Positions 43,522-51,076 are shown, numbered from the stretch's first letter. The stretch is DNA of 64,000 nucleotides from Burkholderiales bacterium Ga0077544 (GCA_001464355.1 LNEU01000033.1:310001-374000), one strand, 5' to 3'. Made by a program: numbers and translations. Notes: generated by a model from the sequence alone, not told the origin.

Positions 43522-44076
43522 ATGCATAAGCACGACGATACTGCGAATAAATTGTTTGGCCTGCCCTATGAGCAATTGGATGAAAGTGCGAAAAGGGTGA
43601 CGCATCACGTTGCAGGCCGCACGCACATCGCGCGCGATACCGGCAAGGATTATGACGCGAAGGCCAGTCGAGGCCAGCGTGCTGCTGACGCGGTTGCCGC
43701 GTTCGGTGGTTCATGGACTTTCATCGGTTTGTTTGCCGCAACGATGCTTATATGGATATTGCTGAACTCCTTCGTTTTACTTCATTACGATCAGGCATTT
43801 GACCCTTATCCCTACATCTTGCTGAATCTGTTTTTATCGATGCTGGCGGCGATTCAGGCGCCTATCATTCTGATGTCGCAAAACCGGCAGGCCGAAAAAG
43901 ATCGCCTGACCGCCAAACATGATTACGAAGTAAATTTAAAAGCCGAGTTGGAAATCATGCTGCTGCACGAGAAACTGGATGTGCTTCGGGAACAGCAGTG
44001 GAATGCCTTGCTGGATATGCAAAAGGAACAACTGGCCTTGCTAATGCGTTTGAGCGAACGCAGGCAAGCGGAGTAG
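43522..44076 (+). CDS. DUF1003 membrane protein
   Basis: A 184-residue protein with two transmembrane helices ('TFIGLFAATMLIWILLNSF', 'YPYILLNLFLSMLAAIQAPIILMSQNRQ') typical of DUF1003, and a long cytoplasmic helix ('DRLTAKHDYEVNLKAELEIMLLHEKLDVLREQQWNALLDMQKEQLALLMRL') that likely forms a coiled coil. Function unknown in the family. It follows the VOC gene by 28 bases. Confidence 0.87.
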   Translation: MHKHDDTANKLFGLPYEQLDESAKRVTHHVAGRTHIARDTGKDYDAKASRGQRAADAVAAFGGSWTFIGLFAATMLIWILLNSFVLLHYDQAFDPYPYILLNLFLSMLAAIQAPIILMSQNRQAEKDRLTAKHDYEVNLKAELEIMLLHEKLDVLREQQWNALLDMQKEQLALLMRLSERRQAE

Positions 44077-44127
44077 TTGAAAAATCATTGCTGACATTAG
44101 TGCTGACATAAAGCGGGGAAAAAGATT

Positions 44128-44580
44128 TTGAACGAACACGCAGTGCAACAATATTTACACGATCACATTCCGCTATCCAAGGCGATGCAGGTAGAAGTGC
44201 TGAGTGTGCAGCCGGATGAAGTCGTGCTGCGCGCACCGCTCGCACCTAACATCAATCACAAGGAAACCGTATTTGGCGGCAGTGCTTCTGCGGTTGCGAT
44301 TCTGGCTGCATGGTCCTTGCTGCATACCAGGCTGAAAAGCGTCGCCGTCAACAGCCAGCTGGTTATTCAAAGCAATACGATGAATTATCTATTGCCTATC
44401 TCCGGCACTTTTACCGCGCGCTCGTTTATTGAAAATGGTGGCGACTGGGCGCGCTTTGTGCGTACGCTGGAGCGCAAGGGACGTGCGCGTATTGCGGTAA
44501 CGGCCGTGTTGGAATATGAGGGGCAGCAGGCCGGGCGCCTGACCGGCGAGTTTGTTGCGCTGGCAACCGCCGCCCACTGA
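44128..44580 (+). CDS. YiiD-type hotdog thioesterase
   Basis: A 150-residue protein of the YiiD C-terminal (putative thioesterase) family: 'YLHDHIPLSKAMQVEVLSVQPDEVVLRAPLAPNINHKETVFGGSASAVAILAAWSLLH' with the hotdog 'NH-x-T-x-FGGS' active-site segment. Starts at TTG 44128, preceded by GGGGAAAA; the next internal Met would remove part of the fold. It probably acts on an acyl-CoA or acyl-ACP. Located 51 bases after the DUF1003 gene. Confidence 0.82.
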   Translation: MNEHAVQQYLHDHIPLSKAMQVEVLSVQPDEVVLRAPLAPNINHKETVFGGSASAVAILAAWSLLHTRLKSVAVNSQLVIQSNTMNYLLPISGTFTARSFIENGGDWARFVRTLERKGRARIAVTAVLEYEGQQAGRLTGEFVALATAAH

Positions 44581-44844
44581 AGGAACAGGGTTTAATGCGC
44601 TTTCCTGCCACGCTGGCTGACCGCCTGCGCGCCGCTAGCGTATTTCATTTTGCGTTATAGTGCTGCAAGCGCAGCATGCACTGTTGTGAAATTTCGCTGA
44701 AATATCATTGCGAAGTTCATTCAGCATTACCTTGCACAGACTGCAGTGTTTCACGGCGCGCAGCAATCCAGGCGCAGTGAGACTGCGTTGATGCAATCCC
44801 CCTATTAATATTTTTCACTAACTATTCTTACTAACTATTTCATC

Positions 44845-45183
44845 ATGAGCGACGACAATTTCAAGGCACAAGATATTTCCAGAAAACCACCGGCACCACC
44901 GGATCCGAATCAAAAATTCTGGGACATTGCGGATACTTTCATTCAGCTTGCCAATGAAAACGCAAAACGCGCAGCTCCCGGTCAGGTGTGCGCAGCCATG
45001 ATGTATGCAAGCGCGCGCTTTGGTGCATTCGTGTCGTCTGCCGACGCGCCATCAGAAGCAGTATTCAAGGAACAGTTGGAGGCGGCAGTCACTTACTTTC
45101 GTACCGAATATGAAAAGATGCTGCGCGAAAATTTCCGTGAATATGCGGAGAATTTCAAAAGCTATCACCCAGAGAAAAGCTGA
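44845..45183 (+). CDS. DUF3144 family protein
   Basis: A 112-residue soluble helical protein matching DUF3144: 'FWDIADTFIQLANENAKRAAPGQVCAAMMYASARFGAFVSSADAPSEAVFKEQLEAAVTYFRTEYEKMLRENF'. A Pro-rich N-terminus (KPPAPPDPNQ) precedes it. The function of the family is unknown. It stands alone with 264 bases of apparently gene-free DNA upstream (only a small GCTGC-AAGC-GCAGC hairpin near 44662 seen) and a strong terminator downstream. Confidence 0.85.
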   Translation: MSDDNFKAQDISRKPPAPPDPNQKFWDIADTFIQLANENAKRAAPGQVCAAMMYASARFGAFVSSADAPSEAVFKEQLEAAVTYFRTEYEKMLRENFREYAENFKSYHPEKS

Positions 45184-45249
45184 TCGCTTGCTGATGATGT
45201 GAGTGTTATGCCTGCATCATGAAAAAACCTCGTGTCTGCGATTGCAGGC

Positions 45250-45299
45250 TGAACTGACCCCAAGAAGTTGGACATAGTCCTAACTTCTTGGGGTTTTTT
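45250..45299 (+). terminator. Strong intrinsic terminator resembling an IS3-family end
   Basis: CCCCAAGAAGTT (45258-45269) pairs perfectly with AACTTCTTGGGG (45282-45293), and GAC/GTC extend the stem inward; TTTTTT follows at 45294-45299. It lies about 70 bases after the DUF3144 stop. The left arm with its flank, TGAACTGACCCCAAGAAGTT (from 45250), looks like the terminal repeat of IS3-family elements, so the terminator may derive from a transposon relic. Confidence 0.8.
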
Positions 45300-45335
45300 C
45301 ATATGTATTAGAGATTGGCGCTTTAGACAGTTGTC

Positions 45336-45638
45336 TTACGCCGATTTCGACAATTGATTGAAATGTTCAACGGTAGGCGGGCCGGCAAAGAAAGGGCCGA
45401 CGATGCTGCGCCATTCCTGGAATGCAGGTGATTCACGGAAATCAACCATGTGATTTTCCAGCGTTTCCCAGTAAATCTGAACTACATAGCGCTCAGGCGT
45501 CTCTATACATTTGTTGATGACGTGGCCTATATAGCCTTTTGCCTTGCCAATGATCTGTTCCAGGCCTCGCTGTACGGCGGCGTCAAATTCGGTTTGCTTG
45601 CCGGGCTGGATGCGGATATCAACGAGTTCGAGAATCAT
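45336..45638 (-). CDS. Antibiotic biosynthesis monooxygenase (ABM) domain protein
   Basis: A 100-residue ABM-fold protein: 'MILELVDIRIQPGKQTEFDAAVQRGLEQIIGKAKGYIGHVINKCIETPERYVVQIYWETLENHMVDFRESPAFQEWRSIVGPFFAGPPTVEHF'-type sequence (given here by its ends MILELVDIRI and TVEHFNQLSKSA), with the conserved W-E-T-L-E-x-H-M and final F-x-x-P blocks. Start at 45638 gives the family N-terminus; longer in-frame starts add unrelated sequence. Different subgroup from the ABM protein at 20164-20511. Confidence 0.83.
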   Translation of the reverse strand: MILELVDIRIQPGKQTEFDAAVQRGLEQIIGKAKGYIGHVINKCIETPERYVVQIYWETLENHMVDFRESPAFQEWRSIVGPFFAGPPTVEHFNQLSKSA

Positions 45639-45886
45639 GAGCGGTTTCCGGTAGGGATGAATGGATGCGGAATTATGACATTTTGGCTGACACGTCGCAT
45701 CCGATGTTGCGGCTTGTTGCGCGGTGAATGAATTTGTTTCGCGGTACTTTGCGTACATGGCTGTTCAGTGGTCGACTATGTGCGTAACCTGTGTGCTTTG
45801 AGTGGCAGGCGTATTGCACAGCTCGCGACAATACGGGAATACGCTTTCAACACGGATGTTAACTTGCAGCAAACGACGGAGACGCT

Positions 45887-46363
45887 ATGCGAAAAATGAT
45901 TGCAGCAACGATATTGATGGCAAGTGCCTGTGCGCTGCCTGTGCACGCGGAAGAAATAGGTGAAGTCAGCACGGTATTCCGCTTTCTGGGCAAGAATGAT
46001 CGTATCGTGATCGAAGCCTATGACGATCCAAAAGTAAAAGGCGTATCTTGCTTTGTATCGCGTGCACGTACTGGCGGCATCAGCGGTACTGTCGGCCTGG
46101 CGGAAGATACGGCCGATGCATCGATCGCCTGTCGCCAGGTAGGCGATGTATTGCAATTCACCGGCAAATTGCCACGGCAGGAAGATGTGTTTTCTGAACG
46201 GCAATCGATCTTGTTCAAGCGGCTGCATATTGTGCGTGTGGTTGATCCGGTGCGCAACACTCTGGTGTATCTGACCTACTCTGACAGACTGATTGAAGGT
46301 AGCCCTAAGAATGGTGTAACGGCCGTGCCGGTGCCGCGCAACAATCCTATTCCATTGAAATAA
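45887..46363 (+). CDS. creA: CreA family periplasmic protein
   Basis: A 158-residue secreted protein with signal peptide ('MIAATILMASACALPVHA') and the CreA sequence: 'EIGEVSTVFRFLGKNDRIVIEAYDDPKVKGVSCFVSRARTGGISGTVGLAEDTADASIACRQVG' and 'VFSERQSILFKRLHIVRVVDPVRNTLVYLTYSDRLIEGSPKNGVTAVPV'. Two Cys residues could form a disulfide. The family is widespread and its function unclear. It precedes a PerM-type membrane gene by 25 bases. Confidence 0.92.
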   Translation: MRKMIAATILMASACALPVHAEEIGEVSTVFRFLGKNDRIVIEAYDDPKVKGVSCFVSRARTGGISGTVGLAEDTADASIACRQVGDVLQFTGKLPRQEDVFSERQSILFKRLHIVRVVDPVRNTLVYLTYSDRLIEGSPKNGVTAVPVPRNNPIPLK

Positions 46364-46388
46364 TTCATTCTCCTTTATCCGCGCATTC

Positions 46389-47408
46389 ATGGTTGTTCCC
46401 TCCAAATCCAATTCGTATTACATACAGCTTGCTTCCTATATTCTGGCTGGCATGGCACTGCTGCTCGTCATGCATCAGGGCTTGCTGGCGGCACTGTTCT
46501 CCGGCTTGCTGGTGTATTCACTGGTGCAGCTGATGGCGCCCAAGCTGGGCAAAAATCTGGTGGGGCGCAGGGCACAGGTATTGGCGGTAGCCTTGTTGAG
46601 CATCCTGATTGTGACTTTGCTGGTGGTGGCAATCTGGGGCGCGATCCGCTTTTTGCAAAGCGATGCCGGCAGAATTTCAGTGTTGCTGCAAAAAATGGCA
46701 GATATTCTGGAGGCCTCGCGCAGCCAGATACCAGCATGGCTGGCCGCTTACATTCCGGTTGATGCGCAAGCGTTGAGCGACATGATTACGAACTGGTTGC
46801 GCACGCATGCACTGGAAGCACGCTCGATGGGAAGCGAAGCAGGCCGCATTGTCGCGCATATCCTGATCGGCATGATCATCGGTGCGATGGCTGCGCTGTA
46901 TGACACGACAAGAACGCGCAGTTATCTGCCGCTGGCCGCCGCCTTGCATCTGCGCGTGGTGGCTCTGCATGCCGCGTTTCGCGACGTCGTATTTGCACAG
47001 GTGCGTATTGCTGCCATCAATGCAGTGTTGACTGGTATCTATCTGATCGTGATTTTGCCGTTAGCCGGCATTGAGCTGCCTTTGCGCAAAACCATGGTCC
47101 TGGTGACCTTCTTCGTCGGTTTGTTGCCGGTGATCGGCAATCTGATTTCAAACACGATAGTCGTGGTGATTGGCTTGTCGCATTCCTTGCACACGGCATT
47201 GGGCTCATTGCTATTCCTGATAACGATACACAAGCTGGAATACTTTCTGAACGCGAAAATCATCGGCCACCACATCAATGCTCGTACTTGGGAATTGCTG
47301 GCGGCGATGCTGGTGATGGAATCGATCTTTGGCATACCGGGTGTGATTGCAGCGCCGGTGTTCTATGCCTACGTCAAGAAGGAATTGATGGATAAGGGAA
47401 TGGTTTAG
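46389..47408 (+). CDS. AI-2E/PerM family membrane transporter
   Basis: A 339-residue inner membrane protein of the AI-2 exporter/PerM family with about eight helices: 'YILAGMALLLVMHQGLLAALFSGLLVYSLVQLM' at the N-terminus, a soluble-looking region (about 105-145), 'AINAVLTGIYLIVILPLAGIELPLRKTMVLVTFFVGLLPVIGNLISNTIVVVIGLSHSL' and a C-terminal 'INARTWELLAAMLVMESIFGIPGVIAAPVFYAYVKKEL'. Members move small signals or act as ion antiporters; substrate unknown. Probably co-transcribed with creA. Confidence 0.87.
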   Translation: MVVPSKSNSYYIQLASYILAGMALLLVMHQGLLAALFSGLLVYSLVQLMAPKLGKNLVGRRAQVLAVALLSILIVTLLVVAIWGAIRFLQSDAGRISVLLQKMADILEASRSQIPAWLAAYIPVDAQALSDMITNWLRTHALEARSMGSEAGRIVAHILIGMIIGAMAALYDTTRTRSYLPLAAALHLRVVALHAAFRDVVFAQVRIAAINAVLTGIYLIVILPLAGIELPLRKTMVLVTFFVGLLPVIGNLISNTIVVVIGLSHSLHTALGSLLFLITIHKLEYFLNAKIIGHHINARTWELLAAMLVMESIFGIPGVIAAPVFYAYVKKELMDKGMV

Positions 47409-47455
47409 TGCAGGGTAATTTTGCAGTGGGCTACATCCGCGATTGAATCAGGCGT

Positions 47456-48718
47456 TTACTTGGTTGATTCCATCGTTTTTGATTGCAGCCATGCAGCCGC
47501 ACCCAGACCGGCGCTACGGCCGCTGGCAAAACAGGCTGTGAGCAGATAGCCGCCTGTCGGTGCTTCCCAGTCCAGCATTTCGCCGGCACAAAATACACCC
47601 GGCATGTTTTGCGCCATCAGATGTTTATCCAGCGCTTCAAACATGACACCGCCTGCACTGCTGATTGCTTCATCTATCGGACGTGTCGCATGCAGTGTGA
47701 GCGGCAAAGCCTTGATGGCCCGCGCCAGTTTTTGGGGGGCTGCATAATCCTCCTTGCTCGCGCATTCACGCAGCAAGCCTGCCTTCACGCCAGTGATGCC
47801 GACCTTGCTTTGCAAATGGCTGGCCATAGAGCGCGAACCGCGCCCTGCTGCGACCTCGGACAGTACACGTTCGGCGGTTTTGCCAGGGGCGAGATCAAGA
47901 TGGAGGATTGCATTGCCATTCTTCGCAATTTGTTCGCGTAGTGATGCCGACAGTGCATAAATCAAACCGCCCTCAATACCGGTCGCCGTGACCATGCATT
48001 CACCCTGGCGTCTGGTTTCGCTACCATCGATAGCGATGGAGCTGGCGATCACGGACTTGATTGCCTGTCCGGCAAAACGCTGCCTGAAATGTTCACTCCA
48101 TGCGATATCGAAACCACAGTTGGCCGGTTTCAAGGGAGCAGCATCTATTCCCTGCTGCGCCAGCAAGGGTAGCCATGCACCATCGGAACCGAGTCGCGCC
48201 CAGCTGGCGCCGCCCAATGCGAGGACCACGGCATCGGCGTGAATGGCGATTTCACCTTCCGGCGTGGCAAAGCGCAGATGACACACGTCATCCCAACCCA
48301 GCCAGCGATGACGCATGTGAAAAGTGACGCCAGCATCGCGCAAGCGCTTCAACCATGCGCGCAACAGCGGCGCAGCTTTCATGTCAGTCGGGAACACGCG
48401 GCCTGAAGAGCCAACGAAGGTAGTAATGCCTAGCGCATGCACCCACTCGCGCAAAGCCTCAGGGCCGAAGCCGTCCAGCATCGGCGCGATCTGGGTTGCG
48501 CGTGCACCGTAGCGCGATAAAAACCCTGCGCTGGCTTCAGTATGCGTCAGGTTCATGCCGCCCTTGCCAGCCAGCAAAAACTTGCGCCCTGCAGATGGCA
48601 TCGCATCGTACAAATCCACGGCGATACCTTGAGCAATCAATATTTCCGCCGCCATCAATCCGGCTGGCCCACCGCCAATGACGGCGACTCTGTGCTGTGA
48701 TTTTTTCTCAGAAGACAT
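47456..48718 (-). CDS. HI0933/BaiN-type flavoprotein, NAD(P)/FAD-dependent oxidoreductase
   Basis: A 420-residue flavoprotein. The FAD dinucleotide fold is 'RVAVIGGGPAGLMAAEILIAQGIAVDLYDAMPSAGRKFLLAGKGGMNLTHTE' near the N-terminus, and the C-terminal FAD block is 'AGGVMFEALDKHLMAQNMPGVFCAGEMLDWEAPTGGYLLTACFASGRSAGLGAA'. This is the family of TIGR03862/HI0933 proteins related to the bile-acid reductase BaiN; the in vivo substrate is not known. Start at 48718 (MSSEKKS) chosen over an upstream in-frame ATG. Converges on the PerM gene. Confidence 0.9.
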   Translation of the reverse strand: MSSEKKSQHRVAVIGGGPAGLMAAEILIAQGIAVDLYDAMPSAGRKFLLAGKGGMNLTHTEASAGFLSRYGARATQIAPMLDGFGPEALREWVHALGITTFVGSSGRVFPTDMKAAPLLRAWLKRLRDAGVTFHMRHRWLGWDDVCHLRFATPEGEIAIHADAVVLALGGASWARLGSDGAWLPLLAQQGIDAAPLKPANCGFDIAWSEHFRQRFAGQAIKSVIASSIAIDGSETRRQGECMVTATGIEGGLIYALSASLREQIAKNGNAILHLDLAPGKTAERVLSEVAAGRGSRSMASHLQSKVGITGVKAGLLRECASKEDYAAPQKLARAIKALPLTLHATRPIDEAISSAGGVMFEALDKHLMAQNMPGVFCAGEMLDWEAPTGGYLLTACFASGRSAGLGAAAWLQSKTMESTK

Positions 48719-48945
48719 ACAAGTATGAAGTGGGTAAGTGCTGCCGGAGTGCCGGCGTTTCAGTTGCGGATTGGCGAGTGGGACGATCTCTGATCCTGAT
48801 TCTAGCTGCCGGTTTTGAATCAAGGCGCCATTTTTGATCAAGGCAGAAGTTTGTACAAGCGATTAAATAGTGCATGCTGCCGACGCACAGCGTATCGGCG
48901 ATAATGTTTTGCCATGCCATCCATTCATTCGACACCATACATATC

Positions 48946-49512
48946 ATGACGATTACACGCTGTAGTTGGGCCAATCCAGACAATCCGCTTTATCTCAAAT
49001 ATCACGATGAAGAATGGGGCGTGCCCTGTCACGATGAAACACGGTTGTTTGAAATGTTGAATCTTGAAGGTGCGCAAGCGGGTCTGAGCTGGTCCACCAT
49101 TCTTAACAAGCGCGAGAACTATCGCGTCGCCTTCGATCAATGGGATGCGGAAAAAATTGCGCGTTACGACGCCACCAAAGTCGCCGAATTGCTGGCCAAC
49201 GCAGGTATCGTGCGCAACCGTCTGAAAGTGGCGGCGACCATCAACAATGCGCAGGCTTATCTGCGGCTGCGGGAAGAAGTCGGTGGCCTGGATCCGTTTT
49301 TATGGGCATACGTGGATGGACAACCGCTTTTGAACAAGCGCAAGAGCATCAATGAAACGCCAGCCAAGACACCGTTGTCAGATCAGTTGTCAAAAGACCT
49401 CGCCAAACGCGGCTTCAAATTCGTCGGCTCAACCATCATCTACGCGTACATGCAGGCGATCGGCATGGTGAACGATCATGCGCAGGATTGCTTCTGTTAT
49501 AAGGCCCACTAA
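48946..49512 (+). CDS. tag: DNA-3-methyladenine glycosylase I
   Basis: A 188-residue enzyme that excises 3-methyladenine from DNA. Family sequence starts 'RCSWANPDNPLYLKYHDEEWGVPCHDETRLFEMLNLEGAQAGLSWSTILNKRENYRVAFDQWD' and ends 'FVGSTIIYAYMQAIGMVNDHAQDCFCY'. Zinc ligands expected from E. coli Tag (Cys near N-terminus, His in 'KYHDEEWG', His and Cys in 'NDHAQDCFC') are present. Start at 48946 sets the usual 'MTxxRCxW' N-terminus. Single gene. Confidence 0.95.
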   Translation: MTITRCSWANPDNPLYLKYHDEEWGVPCHDETRLFEMLNLEGAQAGLSWSTILNKRENYRVAFDQWDAEKIARYDATKVAELLANAGIVRNRLKVAATINNAQAYLRLREEVGGLDPFLWAYVDGQPLLNKRKSINETPAKTPLSDQLSKDLAKRGFKFVGSTIIYAYMQAIGMVNDHAQDCFCYKAH

Positions 49513-49548
49513 ATACAAGCCTGACTATGAAGTGTCAGGCGTTCGGGC

Positions 49549-49610
49549 AAAAAAAAGCCCGCTACGGGAGCGGGCTAAATCTATATCAAAGGAGGAGACA
49601 TAGAGGAGAC
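49549..49610 (-). ncRNA. Putative small RNA, sibling copy 1 (anti-Shine-Dalgarno type)
   Basis: Minus-strand unit of about 62 bases. A TATACT -10 box lies at 49617-49622, so the RNA should begin near 49610. It then reads a U/C-rich tract containing TGTCTCCTCTATG and TCTCCTCCTTTGA, a linker ATATAGATTTA, and an intrinsic terminator: AGCCCGCT/AGCGGGCT (49556-49576) followed by eight T. The CUCCUCC tract is complementary to ribosome binding sites. It has no reading frame of note and lies convergent to tag. A near-identical unit follows 217 bases away. Structure and start point are inferred from sequence. Confidence 0.7.
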
Positions 49611-49616
49611 AACCGA

Positions 49617-49684
49617 AGTATAGGGCGGCACGCCAAGCCAAGGCCAATTCTCATTTCTGATATCCGATATGCGATTTGTGAATA
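49617..49684 (-). promoter_or_regulatory. Promoter and upstream element of sRNA copy 1
   Basis: -10 box TATACT at 49617-49622 (minus strand); -35 is weak (TTGGCC at 49642-49647, 19-base spacing). Upstream there is the inverted repeat ATATC-C-GATAT at 49660-49670 and TATTCACAAA at 49675-49684. Both upstream elements recur before copy 2 at nearly the same distance from the -10 box, suggesting an activator site. Confidence 0.6.
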
Positions 49685-49763
49685 CCATTTGCTTGTCTGT
49701 TGTGTGATGCCATTTTGCTATGGTGGCAATGCTAGCAAGATTTGCGCTGCGCAAGAAACGGGC

Positions 49764-49827
49764 AAAAAAAAAGCCCGCTCAAGAAGGCGGGCTAAATCTA
49801 TATCAAAGGAGGAGACATAGAGGAGAC
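49764..49827 (-). ncRNA. Putative small RNA, sibling copy 2 (anti-Shine-Dalgarno type)
   Basis: Second copy of the same unit, about 64 bases. The -10 box TATACT is at 49834-49839, predicted start near 49827. The core from TCTCCTC through TCTCCTCCTTTGATATAG is identical to copy 1; the terminator loop differs (GCCCGC ... GCGGGC at 49773-49792 with nine T), keeping the stem while changing the loop, which argues that the hairpin is under selection. It lies upstream of copy 1 on the same strand and divergent from the sugE riboswitch unit. Confidence 0.7.
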
Positions 49828-49833
49828 AAACGA

Positions 49834-49900
49834 AGTATAGGGATTCTTACCTTGCCAAACCAATTTCTATTTCCAATATCAGATATTCCATTTGTGAATA
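49834..49900 (-). promoter_or_regulatory. Promoter and upstream element of sRNA copy 2
   Basis: -10 box TATACT at 49834-49839; a -35 candidate TTGGTT at 49858-49863 has 18-base spacing. The inverted repeat ATATC-A-GATAT is at 49876-49886 and TATTCACAAA at 49891-49900, 37 bases above the -10 box compared with 38 for copy 1. The central base differs while both arms are kept. Confidence 0.6.
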
Positions 49901-50083
49901 TGATGATGTTGCTTGCCACCCTGCAAACATAACTCCTCCTTTTCATTCATCAATTTCAATTGACTCAAGCATCCCCCGGCTCTGCCATGCATGGCGTTCT
50001 TTGCTAGAATTTGATTGCGCATCAGTAACTTCGATTGCTTGCAAACAAACTGGGTTTTGCAGTTTGCATATTTTTTCAAGGAC

Positions 50084-50128
50084 GTGGGGACGACCTCACC
50101 GCTCCATCTTCAATCGGGGACGGCCTCG
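50084..50128 (+). promoter_or_regulatory. Guanidine-II (mini-ykkC) riboswitch
   Basis: Two small hairpins with the diagnostic ACGR loops: GTGGGG-ACGA-CCTCAC (50084-50099) and CGGGG-ACGG-CCTCG (50115-50128), each with a G-T pair in the stem, linked by about 15 bases. An AGGGGA ribosome binding site follows and the sugE-type exporter gene starts at 50148. Binding of guanidinium is expected to free the ribosome binding site and raise translation. Confidence 0.93.
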
Positions 50129-50147
50129 GCAATAGGGGAATCAAAAT

Positions 50148-50468
50148 ATGCCTTGGCTAATTCTTGTCGTTGCAGGATTGTTCGAAATCGTATGGGCCAT
50201 AGGGCTCAAATACACGGATGGTTTTACCAAATTATGGCCGACCGTCGGCACCGTGACTGCGATGGTGATCAGTATCGTGTTGCTGGGTTTTGCGATGAAG
50301 ACACTCCCGGTGGGGACTGCTTATGCAGTGTGGACCGGGATAGGCGCAGTGGGTACGGTCACTCTGGGGATGATATTGCTGGGGGAGCCGGCGACTCTAG
50401 CGCGCATCATCTGCATCCTGTTGATCGTCAGCGGCATTATCGGGCTGAAGATCTTCAGCCCTGGTTAA
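50148..50468 (+). CDS. sugE: SMR-family guanidinium exporter (SugE/Gdx type)
   Basis: A 106-residue four-helix small multidrug resistance protein with the essential Glu13 in '[26 protein letters not shown]' and the SMR signature '[50 protein letters not shown]'. The '[13 protein letters not shown]' segment and the guanidine-II riboswitch upstream place it with the Gdx subtype that exports guanidinium in exchange for protons, not with broad quaternary ammonium pumps. It ends at a two-way terminator. Confidence 0.94.
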   Translation: MPWLILVVAGLFEIVWAIGLKYTDGFTKLWPTVGTVTAMVISIVLLGFAMKTLPVGTAYAVWTGIGAVGTVTLGMILLGEPATLARIICILLIVSGIIGLKIFSPG

Positions 50469-50500
50469 TTGCGGGCAATAAGCGACTGACATAGTCGTTA

Positions 50501-50535
50501 AAAAGGGCGGGTGACTTTACAGTCCCCACCCTTTT
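50501..50535. terminator. Bidirectional intrinsic terminator between sugE and SET gene
   Basis: AAAAGGG-C-GGG-T-GAC pairs with GTC-C-CC-A-CCCTTTT around TTTACA, with A run on one side and T run on the other. It serves sugE (plus) and the convergent SET-domain gene (minus). A smaller hairpin CGACT-GACAT-AGTCG lies just before it (50483-50497). Confidence 0.8.
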
Positions 50536-50542
50536 CATTTCA

Positions 50543-51076
50543 TCAATCCTTTTTGCTTGTCTTCGCCTTGTCTTTTTTCTTGCGCGGCTTTTTCTCTGGC
50601 GGTGCCAGCATCGTGTGGCGGCAGGTTTCTGCACCACAGCGGCATTCATAAGCCTTTTTCAGGGCCTTGGTCTGGCGATCTTCCACCACCAGGCCGTAAT
50701 CGTAGTTCAACTCTTCACCACGCTTGATATCGCGCAGCGCGTAGATGTTGACGCGTTTCTTTTCTTCGCGCGCTTCACAGTTCGGTTCGCATGCGTGATT
50801 AATCCAGCGTGCATCGCTGCCATCGACGCCGCCGTCGATCATCTTGCCGCTTTCCAGGCTGAAGAAAAACGTGTGATAAGGATTTTCCGGATCCAGCCCG
50901 TGGCGTTTGGAGGCTTCTTTGTCGCTGATGCGTTCGCCTTCATATTCGATCAGGAAGGTGTCGGCCGGGATGTTGCGAGTGGCAAAGACGCCGCGTCCGT
51001 GTACAGGGGAATTTCTGACGATGATCGCTGGCTTGGCGGAAGGTGTGGCAGCGGTTTTCTTGCTCGGTGATGTCAT
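50543..51076 (-). CDS. SET-domain protein-lysine methyltransferase-like protein
   Basis: A 177-residue protein with a complete small SET domain: 'VHGRGVFATRNIPADTFLIEYEGERIS' (25-51), 'WINHACEPNCEA' (91-102, N-H-x-C cofactor site) and 'GEELNYDYG' (120-128), followed by a post-SET cysteine cluster 'YECRCGAETCRH' (144-154), which with Cys100 can bind zinc. The tail is Lys-rich (KKPRKKKDKAKTSKKD). SET enzymes methylate lysines with S-adenosylmethionine. The bacterial target is unknown. ATG at 51076 chosen for the usual short N-terminus. It is convergent with sugE. Confidence 0.9.
   Translation of the reverse strand: MTSPSKKTAATPSAKPAIIVRNSPVHGRGVFATRNIPADTFLIEYEGERISDKEASKRHGLDPENPYHTFFFSLESGKMIDGGVDGSDARWINHACEPNCEAREEKKRVNIYALRDIKRGEELNYDYGLVVEDRQTKALKKAYECRCGAETCRHTMLAPPEKKPRKKKDKAKTSKKD

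Larger units (their letters stand above)
49549..49900. repeat. Tandem duplication (~217-base period) of a non-coding transcription unit
   Basis: Two imperfect direct repeats cover 49549-49684 and 49764-49900. Near-identical blocks are the terminator stem plus about 50 bases of RNA and -10 box; the segment between -10 and the inverted repeat has diverged, and the upstream element (about 40 bases ending TTTGTGAATA on the plus strand) is again conserved. Confidence 0.85.

Noticed and set aside
49575-49615. Reading the sRNA repeat on the plus strand as doubled Shine-Dalgarno sites (AGGAGGAGACATAGAGGAGACA)
   Set aside because: No start codon or frame follows at either copy, and the A run to the left of each hairpin only makes sense as a terminator for minus-strand transcription.
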